A DNA stretch of 64,000 nt. It comes from Prochlorococcus sp. AG-347-L02 (lineage in GTDB: Bacteria; Cyanobacteriota; Cyanobacteriia; PCC-6307; Cyanobiaceae). The stretch lies in assembly GCA_003281255.1 (NCBI GenBank), contig QCCL01000001.1:1-64000 (forward strand). The letters are read 5' to 3'. Under the pieces are notes generated by a model. That model was not told the origin of the DNA and made no database searches. It saw nothing but the letters and a program-made list of their open reading frames with translations. Both the position numbers and the translations under genes were made by a program. This document shows positions 57,771-64,000 of the stretch, one piece after another (the stretch's first letter is position 1; the number at the start of each line of letters is the position of its first letter).

Positions 57771-58694
57771 TTAGCTAATACTATCAACTAATCCATTCTG
57801 TATTCCTGCTTTTCTAAGTTTTCTTAAAGCACGTTGAACAACTTGTCGGCAATATTCCCTGCTACAACTCATATGTCTTGCAACTTCAGCTAAAGTTCTC
57901 CATTCATTTGAGCCGTCTAAACCAAATCTTAAGCTTACTATCTTTCTTTCTTTCTCAGTTAAATTTGCTTTATCTAATAACTTCCAAGCCGAGGCTGTCC
58001 TTTCGGCTAATTCGGCTAATTCCATTGGGGGAGTTTGATCACTAGGAAGAATATCAACTAACTCAGAAGGATCTGATTTTGATTTAACAGTACCTTGGAG
58101 ACTAACAGTGATGCTTCTCAATTCACAAGAAAGGAGTTCGTCAATTTCCTCTTTGGTTATTTTCATTTCTTCAGCTAGCTCATCACTAGTGGGTGGAATT
58201 CCCTTAAGTTGCATAAGCTTTGATTTTGCTGATCTTAGTTTTGTAAGTTTTTCATTGATGTTAACAGGGATCCTTATCGTTCTACTTTGAGTTGACAATG
58301 CTCTATTTAAACCTTGCCTAATCCACCAATAAGCATAGGTAGAAAATCTATGTCCTCTAGACGGATCATATTTTTCTACGGCCCTTGTAAGACCTAATGT
58401 CCCCTCCTGAATTAAGTCTAGTAATTCTAATCCTTTCCCTTGGTATCTCTTGGCAAGATTGACGACTAATCTTAGGTTGGCTGTTATCATCTCGTTTTTA
58501 GCTTTTTCACCAATTTTGATCTTTTTTCTCTCAGCTTCGGAATATTCACAAGCGGGACCTTTCCCTCCTGCCTCTTGACATCTATTTATAAGTACAACCA
58601 TTTCTTGGACTTTTCTGCCCATTGTGAGTTCTCTTTCGGGAGTCAAAAGTTGATGACGACCTATTTCACCAAGAAAATCGCTTAATGAACTCAC
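57771..58694 (-). CDS. Group 2 sigma-70 factor
   Basis: 307 aa. Contains region 1.2, region 2 (LIQEGTLGLTRAVEKYDPSRGHRFSTYAYWWIRQ, in parts), region 3, and region 4 with the HTH SCSREYCRQVVQRALRKLRK. The absence of the long region 1.1 marks it as a group 2 (non-essential, stress or light/nutrient-responsive) factor, several of which occur in Prochlorococcus. Which Sig letter it corresponds to is not decided. Confidence 0.92.
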   Translation of the reverse strand: MSSLSDFLGEIGRHQLLTPERELTMGRKVQEMVVLINRCQEAGGKGPACEYSEAERKKIKIGEKAKNEMITANLRLVVNLAKRYQGKGLELLDLIQEGTLGLTRAVEKYDPSRGHRFSTYAYWWIRQGLNRALSTQSRTIRIPVNINEKLTKLRSAKSKLMQLKGIPPTSDELAEEMKITKEEIDELLSCELRSITVSLQGTVKSKSDPSELVDILPSDQTPPMELAELAERTASAWKLLDKANLTEKERKIVSLRFGLDGSNEWRTLAEVARHMSCSREYCRQVVQRALRKLRKAGIQNGLVDSIS

Positions 58695-58753
58695 GATTTA
58701 CCTCATTGTTGATATATTCAACTTATAGTCAATTTAGTAATAAGCCATACATG

Positions 58754-58806
58754 TAATAATTAATTAATAATTAATTAATAATTATTAATTAATTAATTAA
58801 CATTAT
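58754..58806. repeat. AATTAATT-type simple repeat
   Basis: About 50 bases of near-perfect AATTAATT/TAATTAAT units in the 161-base gap between the sigma factor gene and hisIE (both on the minus strand). It lies upstream of the sigma gene, so may form a curved promoter region. No gene seen. Confidence 0.6.
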
Positions 58807-58855
58807 TTTTAAAATTTTTAGGTTAAAAAATTTATAATTTTTAAATTTTAATTAT

Positions 58856-59515
58856 TTAATTTTTTCTTCTTGATTCTAATACAGCAAGTACATCTCTCCA
58901 CTCAACGCCTTTATGCATAAGGGCTACTTGTAGATGATAAATTAAATCAGCAGCTTCATTTGAAATTGAATTTTTATCATTATCTTTGCAAGCCATTATA
59001 AATTCTGCAGATTCCTCTCCTATTTTTTTCAAAATAGTATTACTACCTTTTGTTAATAATTGATTTGTGTAACTTTTTTCTGATGGATTTATTGATCTTT
59101 CCTTAATTGTATTAAATAATTCAGAGCAAATATTTGAGAAGGGAGTTGTTTTTTTCTCTTTTTTATCACTTTGATTAATTTGGATTTCGTTGAAAAAACA
59201 ACTTTTTTCCCCAGTGTGACATGCTCCCGAACCATTTTGTTCAATTAAGAGGATTAGTGCATCATTATCGCAGTCGAATCTTACCTCCTTAAGTATTTGG
59301 GTACTTCCACTTGTAGCTCCTTTTCTCCAAATTTCGGATCTTGATCTACTCCAATAATGAACGTTTTTGGTTTCAAGTGTCATTGTCAAAGATTCTTTGT
59401 TCATCCAAGCAAGCATAAGAATTGATCCGTCAAGCCAATCTTGTGCAATTGCAGGGATTAATCCATAATTATCAAAGCGTAGATCTTCTATCGAAAAATT
59501 AGTTGAATAAGTCAT
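58856..59515 (-). CDS. hisIE: Bifunctional phosphoribosyl-AMP cyclohydrolase / phosphoribosyl-ATP pyrophosphatase
   Basis: 219 aa. HisI domain about 1-115 (WRKGATSGSTQ, FDCDNDALILLIEQ, GACHTGEKSCF with the zinc cysteines) fused to HisE about 125-219 (KKIGEESAEFIMACKDND, EAADLIYHLQVAL). Steps two and three of histidine synthesis. Complete. It diverges from the pterin-synthase-like gene by 63 bases. Confidence 0.96.
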   Translation of the reverse strand: MTYSTNFSIEDLRFDNYGLIPAIAQDWLDGSILMLAWMNKESLTMTLETKNVHYWSRSRSEIWRKGATSGSTQILKEVRFDCDNDALILLIEQNGSGACHTGEKSCFFNEIQINQSDKKEKKTTPFSNICSELFNTIKERSINPSEKSYTNQLLTKGSNTILKKIGEESAEFIMACKDNDKNSISNEAADLIYHLQVALMHKGVEWRDVLAVLESRRKN

Positions 59516-59578
59516 TATGTTCGTTACGTTAAATCCTATTCAATGTGTTTTATTAAAAATTATCCTAACAGTTAATTG

Positions 59579-60049
59579 ATGTATATTCATTCTCTGAAAT
59601 TTTCATGCAGCAAAAGTTATGAGGATTTTCCCTGTTCTCATAGGCAATGGCGCCATGAAGGTCACTGCAGATTTGTCCATGGATATTCAAGATCATTCAC
59701 ATTTTGGTTCACTGCAAAAAAATTAGACCTAAATGGCTTTGTTGTGGATTTTTCAAGTCTAAAGCCCCTACAAAATAGACTAAAGAAGCAATTTGACCAT
59801 ACTTTTTTAATAAATAAAGATGACCCTTTGCTGAATTACTGGGAAAAATTACATGACTTAGATGCTTTAGATCTTAGAATTATGGACAATGTGGGAATGG
59901 AGTTCACCTCTGAACTAATTTGGAGATGGGCTAATGAATACTTACAGGATATGGATAAGGGCAGAACATGTTGTTGGAAAACAGAATCAAAAGAAAATAA
60001 ATCGAATAAAGCAAGTTATGAGGAAATTCCTGAATGGTTCAAATCTTAG
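59579..60049 (+). CDS. 6-pyruvoyl-tetrahydropterin synthase / QueD-type protein, variant zinc site
   Basis: 156 aa from ATG 59579 (a TTG one codon earlier also possible). Pattern FSCSKSYEDFPCSHRQWRHE, EGHCRFVHGYSR, VVDFSSLK and FDHTFL follow the PTPS/QueD fold, with the catalytic cysteine as Cys30 and zinc His21 and His34. The second His of the usual HGH is Tyr36. A like variant is known from cyanophage and picocyanobacterial proteins (from memory). Roles could be queuosine or pterin synthesis; the altered site leaves activity open. Confidence 0.78.
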   Translation: MYIHSLKFSCSKSYEDFPCSHRQWRHEGHCRFVHGYSRSFTFWFTAKKLDLNGFVVDFSSLKPLQNRLKKQFDHTFLINKDDPLLNYWEKLHDLDALDLRIMDNVGMEFTSELIWRWANEYLQDMDKGRTCCWKTESKENKSNKASYEEIPEWFKS

Positions 60050-60098
60050 ATTAGAATTGTTAAATTTCAATTTATATAGGATTCTTTAATTAAGATCT

Positions 60099-62684
60099 TC
60101 AATCAACAATTATCTCTCCATTAACCAGACAAATATTAATTTCGTCTTTATTAAGGTAATGATTATTCAATATATTATTGGAAATTTTTGTCTCAATTTG
60201 TTTTTGAATAATTCTTTTTAAAGGCCTTGCACCATAGGCATGATCGAAACTATTTTCGACAAGTTGGTTAATTGCCTCATCCGTAATTTTGAATTTTAAG
60301 TTTTTTTTGTTAAGTCTTTTTTCTAAATGATGAAGCTGTATTTTTGCAATTTCTTTTATGTCATTTAATTCTAAATTATTAAAAATAACTATTTCATCAA
60401 GTCGATTTAAAAACTCAGGCTTGAAAAATTTTTTAATTTCATTATTTACAACTTTTTTAATTTCATTTGTATCTTCTTTTCTAACTGATAAATCATTTAT
60501 TGATTGACTTCCTAAATTACTTGTGAGAACAATGATTGAATTTTTGAAATTGATTGTACGACCTTGACCATCAGTAATGATTCCATCATCAAGAACCTGC
60601 AAGAGAATATCTAAAATATCTTTGTGAGCTTTCTCTATTTCATCTAGGAGTATTAATGAATAAGGATTTTTGCGTATAGCTTCAGTTAGTTGACCGCCTG
60701 ATTCGAAACCTAAATATCCAGGAGGCGCTCCTATAATTTTGCTCACTGAATGCTTTTCCATATATTCAGACATATCCAGTCTTGTAATTGAAGAATTTGA
60801 ATCGAATATTATTTTGGCTGTTACTTTACTTAGCTCTGTTTTCCCAACACCAGTTGGACCTAAAAAAAGAAAACTGGCTAATGGCTTGCTTGGATCATTT
60901 AGACCAGTCCTTGATCTCTTAATGGAATCTGCAACAGCCCTAATTGCACTATCTTGACCAATAATTTTTTCTTTAAGGATTGACTCGAGGCTCAAGAGTT
61001 TATCTTTTTCTGACTGGTTTAAGTTCTGTACTGGAATAGAGGTCCACTTTGAGACAACTTCTGCAATATCATCAAAAGTTACCTCTTGTCTTAAAAGACT
61101 TGTATCTCCATTTTTTTGGGAATTTACTAGGGACTCACTTTTTTCTTTCAATTTTTTTTGCAAAGAATTTAAAGTTCCAAATTCTAATTCTGCTGCTTTG
61201 TTGAGGTCAAAACTCCTTTTGGCTTGATCTATTTGCAATTGAACAGATTCAATTTCTTCTTTTATGGTACTAATCTCATCAATTTCATCTTTTTCTTTTT
61301 TCCATTGAGCGCCTAATTCTGCCTGTTTATCCTTAAGGGATATAAGTTCATTATTGATTTTTTTTAATCTTTCTAAAGAAAAATCATCCGTTTCTCTTTT
61401 TAAAGATAATTTTTCCATCTCAAACTGTAGAACTTTTCGATCAATTTCATCAATTTCTTCAGGTTTGGAAGTTATGACCATATTTAATCTTGAGGCTGCT
61501 TCATCGATTAGATCTATTGCTTTGTCAGGAAGAAATCTATCGTTAATATATCTTTCGCTAAGAGTTGCAGCAGCAACTAAAGCATTATCAGAAATTCTCA
61601 CACTATGATGAACTTCGTATCTTTCTCTCAATCCTCTTAAAATCGATACAGTATCATCTACTGAAGGAGCATCAACTTTTATCTTTTGAAATCTTCGTTC
61701 TAAAGCAGGATCTTTTTCTATATTTTGTTTATGTTCATTTATAGTTGTAGCACCAATACATCTAAGTTCTCCTCTTGCAAGCATTGGTTTTAATAGGTTG
61801 CTTGCATCTAAAGAACCTCCACTAGAGCCTGCACCAACTACCGTATGAATTTCATCAATAAAAAGAATAATCTTACCGACTGATTCTTTCACTTTCTTTA
61901 GAATATTTTTTATTCTTTCTTCAAATTCTCCACGGTATTTTGCTCCAGCTAAAAGTGAACCCATATCTAATGAAATTAGTTTCCTATCTTGTAGCGCAGA
62001 AGGTACATCGCCATTAATAATTCTTTGAGCCAACCCTTCTACAATGGCTGTTTTGCCAACCCCAGGTTCTCCAATAAGAACTGGATTATTTTTTGTTCTT
62101 CTACTCAATATTTGAATTGTTCTTCTAATCTCTTCATCCCTACCAATAACTGGGTCTAACATCCCATCTCTTGCAGATTGAGTTAGATCAATACCATATT
62201 TTTCCAAAGATTCATTAGAACTATTAAATTCATTTTTTACTGCAGGATTTGAATTCATTTTCTTTATAATTTCAAGAAATTCTGGAATACCTATTTGATT
62301 TAAAATTTGAAATCTATATTTATTATCATAAGTGAAACCGTAAACTATGTGTTCTGTTGATATCACTACATCATTTAGAGTATTTTTGATATCATTCGCC
62401 CTTAAAAATATTTTGTAAAGAGTATCTCCAATATATAAATTATCTTGTTTATATTTCATTTTTGCCTTCGCATTCAATGAAGAGATTATTTCCCCCTCAA
62501 GATATTTCAGATTTACATTATTTTTATCTAAGATCTTTTTTGTAAAATTATCCTTTTTTATAAGAGTTAATAATAAATTATCAGAGTCTACGTTTTGTTG
62601 ATGATTTTCATAAGCAATTTCTTTTGCATACATAAAACAATTCCAAGCTGAATTTGAAAATTCGCTTGGAACTATTTTCATCAA
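60099..62684 (-). CDS. clpB: ClpB-family disaggregase chaperone
   Basis: 861 aa. Hexameric AAA+ machine that rescues aggregated proteins with DnaK. N domain about 1-150, NBD1 with GEPGVGKTAIVEG and LFIDEIHT, a coiled-coil middle domain (about 400-520), and NBD2 with GPTGVGKTELSK and LLDEIEKAHKD. The N domain is divergent from canonical ClpB (IVPSEFSNSAWNCFMYAKEIA), as in the cyanobacterial ClpB2-type proteins. Start at one of two adjacent ATGs. Confidence 0.93.
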   Translation of the reverse strand: MMKIVPSEFSNSAWNCFMYAKEIAYENHQQNVDSDNLLLTLIKKDNFTKKILDKNNVNLKYLEGEIISSLNAKAKMKYKQDNLYIGDTLYKIFLRANDIKNTLNDVVISTEHIVYGFTYDNKYRFQILNQIGIPEFLEIIKKMNSNPAVKNEFNSSNESLEKYGIDLTQSARDGMLDPVIGRDEEIRRTIQILSRRTKNNPVLIGEPGVGKTAIVEGLAQRIINGDVPSALQDRKLISLDMGSLLAGAKYRGEFEERIKNILKKVKESVGKIILFIDEIHTVVGAGSSGGSLDASNLLKPMLARGELRCIGATTINEHKQNIEKDPALERRFQKIKVDAPSVDDTVSILRGLRERYEVHHSVRISDNALVAAATLSERYINDRFLPDKAIDLIDEAASRLNMVITSKPEEIDEIDRKVLQFEMEKLSLKRETDDFSLERLKKINNELISLKDKQAELGAQWKKEKDEIDEISTIKEEIESVQLQIDQAKRSFDLNKAAELEFGTLNSLQKKLKEKSESLVNSQKNGDTSLLRQEVTFDDIAEVVSKWTSIPVQNLNQSEKDKLLSLESILKEKIIGQDSAIRAVADSIKRSRTGLNDPSKPLASFLFLGPTGVGKTELSKVTAKIIFDSNSSITRLDMSEYMEKHSVSKIIGAPPGYLGFESGGQLTEAIRKNPYSLILLDEIEKAHKDILDILLQVLDDGIITDGQGRTINFKNSIIVLTSNLGSQSINDLSVRKEDTNEIKKVVNNEIKKFFKPEFLNRLDEIVIFNNLELNDIKEIAKIQLHHLEKRLNKKNLKFKITDEAINQLVENSFDHAYGARPLKRIIQKQIETKISNNILNNHYLNKDEINICLVNGEIIVD

Positions 62685-62748
62685 TCAAAGTTTAGATAGG
62701 ATGTACTAAATATTAAGTAAAAAAAGAGTGTTTAACTGTTTAGAGGAT

Positions 62749-63099
62749 TTATTCAACAATAACTTTACCTACCATTCCAGCACCTCTATGTGGCTCGCAA
62801 TAGTAATCATAAGTTCCAGCAGTATCAAATGTTTCTTCCCAAGATTCTCCTGGAGCAAAAGCCAAGTCTGCATGACTTAATTCCTCATGCCCATCAAAAA
62901 CAGCATTGTGAGGAGCAAGTTTATTATTGACGAATTTAACTGTATCACCAGCACTAATGGTTACTGTACTTGGTTCAAATGCGAGCATTCCAGCATCCGT
63001 TCCGAGTTTTACTTCAACAGTTTTAGCTGAAACCGACGAAATACCTAGACCTAGAGTTAAAACTATTGCAAATAACCCTGCAAAGATTGAACGTAACAT
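62749..63099 (-). CDS. petE: Plastocyanin
   Basis: 116 aa. Soluble blue-copper carrier from cytochrome b6f to photosystem I in the thylakoid lumen. Signal peptide about 1-25, cleaved after SVSA. Copper ligands His64 (APHNAVF), Cys101, His104 and Met109 ([11 protein letters not shown]). Complete. Plastocyanin is expected in Prochlorococcus, where it replaces cytochrome c6 under most conditions. Confidence 0.97.
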   Translation of the reverse strand: MLRSIFAGLFAIVLTLGLGISSVSAKTVEVKLGTDAGMLAFEPSTVTISAGDTVKFVNNKLAPHNAVFDGHEELSHADLAFAPGESWEETFDTAGTYDYYCEPHRGAGMVGKVIVE

Positions 63100-63117
63100 A
63101 ATTAAAATTTGCTTATT

Positions 63118-63130
63118 TATATATATTACA
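63118..63130 (-). promoter_or_regulatory. Possible extended -10 box for petE
   Basis: On the minus strand TGTAATATATATA, an extended -10-like sequence about 20-30 bases before the petE ATG. It would give a very short leader. Weak, as the region is A/T-rich. Confidence 0.3.
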
Positions 63131-63158
63131 AGGCTTTGGTAACCTAACTGCGAGAATT

Positions 63159-64000
63159 TTAATTGTTATTACAGCTTGGTAACTTTGATAACCTTAAAAT
63201 ATCATTCAGTGATTTGGCATAACTTTTAAGTTTGAAAGTCTCAGGATTAGTGATGGGGACATGATTAAAGTCATATTTTTTGATACTGAAGCTATCCCAA
63301 GGAGTAGTTTGTATGGGGAGAATTCTTAATAATATTTTTAGAATATTTTTTGTAAGCGGTATCGCAAAAAATCTCCTCATATTATGTCTTTTTAAAAGTG
63401 TAATTATTGCATCATCAATTGAAATGAATTTCTGACCTAGCACAAATTTTCTAAAGCCTTTGTATTGCTCTTCTTTATGATTTTTAATTAGAAACCCGCA
63501 AATCTGGGCGATATCATTAGCGTGTATAAAGTGAAATTTTGAATTGAGTTTTAAGAATCTTGCTAACCAAAGCCATTTCCCAATTTCTTTCAATCCACTA
63601 GTTAAATAACTAACAGGATATTTACTTTTTTTTCCAAGATTTCCTCCAAATACCAAGGTAGGGAAAACAGCGAATGTTTTTTCTGCAAATGAGCTTTCTC
63701 TAAGTCTCTGGAAACATTCATATTTTGTTTGAATGTATTCTGTTCCATAAATCAATGATTCCCTCATTAATTCTGTTTGGGTATCAAGAATACTTGCTGT
63801 TGAAAAATAAATAATCTTTTCTAACTTTTCAATATCAAGCATTTCAAGTAATTCTTCAAAAGCTTTAATATTTACTTCATAGGCTCTTCTTGGATCTCCC
63901 CAAGCTGTAGCAGTATGTATAAGGTAATTAATTTGGCTTATTTCCTTTTTATACCTATTTGATTCCCTGATATCACAAACCATCAACTTGACTTTTTTAT
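63159..64000 (-). CDS. NAD-dependent epimerase/dehydratase-type protein (truncated by window end)
   Basis: The frame runs to the last base, so the true N terminus with the GxxGxxG nucleotide loop lies beyond the window. Seen: the strand ending [41 protein letters not shown], and the catalytic YIQTKYE. Extended SDR fold. The C-terminal ~110 residues are basic and hydrophobic. Substrate unknown, possibly sugar nucleotide or isoprenoid. It sits 59 bases from petE on the same strand. Confidence 0.78.
   Translation of the reverse strand, partial: KKVKLMVCDIRESNRYKKEISQINYLIHTATAWGDPRRAYEVNIKAFEELLEMLDIEKLEKIIYFSTASILDTQTELMRESLIYGTEYIQTKYECFQRLRESSFAEKTFAVFPTLVFGGNLGKKSKYPVSYLTSGLKEIGKWLWLARFLKLNSKFHFIHANDIAQICGFLIKNHKEEQYKGFRKFVLGQKFISIDDAIITLLKRHNMRRFFAIPLTKNILKILLRILPIQTTPWDSFSIKKYDFNHVPITNPETFKLKSYAKSLNDILRLSKLPSCNNN

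Noticed and set aside
58754-58806. Simple AATTAATT repeat as replication origin
   Set aside because: No DnaA-box-like sequences nearby; it looks like a promoter-region A/T tract.

Overview
This window looks like a stretch of chromosome from a high-light-adapted marine Prochlorococcus. It is very A+T-rich and tightly packed. It carries the alpha-carboxysome operon with Form IA Rubisco, single small photosystem, NDH-1 and plastocyanin genes, both protochlorophyllide reductases, the cyanobacterial alkane genes (ado, aar), a ferrochelatase with a Hlip-like tail, and an uninterrupted tRNA-Leu(UAA). The strain cannot be named from the sequence alone. I see no prophage, insertion sequence, CRISPR array or rRNA operon; this reads as core genome.

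Layout. 1-8049: the end of a membrane protein, pyrophosphatase, an ArsC/Spx-like protein, signal peptidase I, a two-domain phosphatase, a CAAX-type protease, an FtsL-like protein next to ftsI, and transaldolase. 8072-12503 (minus strand): a geranylgeranyl-reductase-like oxidase, frr, pyrH, cobO and a tyrosine recombinase. 12569-16059: hemH, ilvB and a secreted nuclease-fold protein. 16066-18978 (minus): a PgeF-like protein with no ordinary start codon, Tab2 and an S1-domain protein. 19045-26374: a creatininase-family protein, ado, aar, accA, an SDR, folE, trpF (minus) and a site-2 protease. 26397-32741: lplA, psaM, a small membrane protein, por, and chlL, chlB, chlN on the opposite strand.

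32900-42294 is the carboxysome locus: a conserved unknown facing csoS1D, rdgB, a 328-base control region, then csoS1-cbbL-cbbS-csoS2-csoSCA-csoS4A-csoS4B, the acRAF gene and a small conserved unknown. The shell (CsoS1, CsoS1D, CsoS4A/B), scaffold (CsoS2), carbonic anhydrase and Rubisco, with its assembly factor, together concentrate CO2 at Rubisco. 42380-54349 holds ridA, gloB, hisG, an ABC exporter, an acetyltransferase, a glycosyltransferase pair, dnaA, a GST-like protein, gor, a Ca2+/cation antiporter and pyrC. 54449-64000 holds tRNA-Leu, ndhL, a DUF3007 protein, trpA, a cyAbrB regulator, small unknowns, a group 2 sigma factor, hisIE, a pterin-synthase variant, clpB, petE and a truncated epimerase gene.

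The most interesting signals are: (1) a G+C-rich, foldable element upstream of csoS1, whose unpaired part repeats a 14-base motif found just before the csoS1 start codon, so that a minus-strand transcript of it could pair with the csoS1 leader; (2) a PgeF homologue that seems to need an ATT start; (3) a pyrophosphatase lacking a catalytic aspartate; (4) an FtsL-like protein joined to ftsI; (5) hairpins between the Rubisco and scaffold genes; (6) a 17-base inverted repeat touching dnaA; (7) a solitary tyrosine recombinase.
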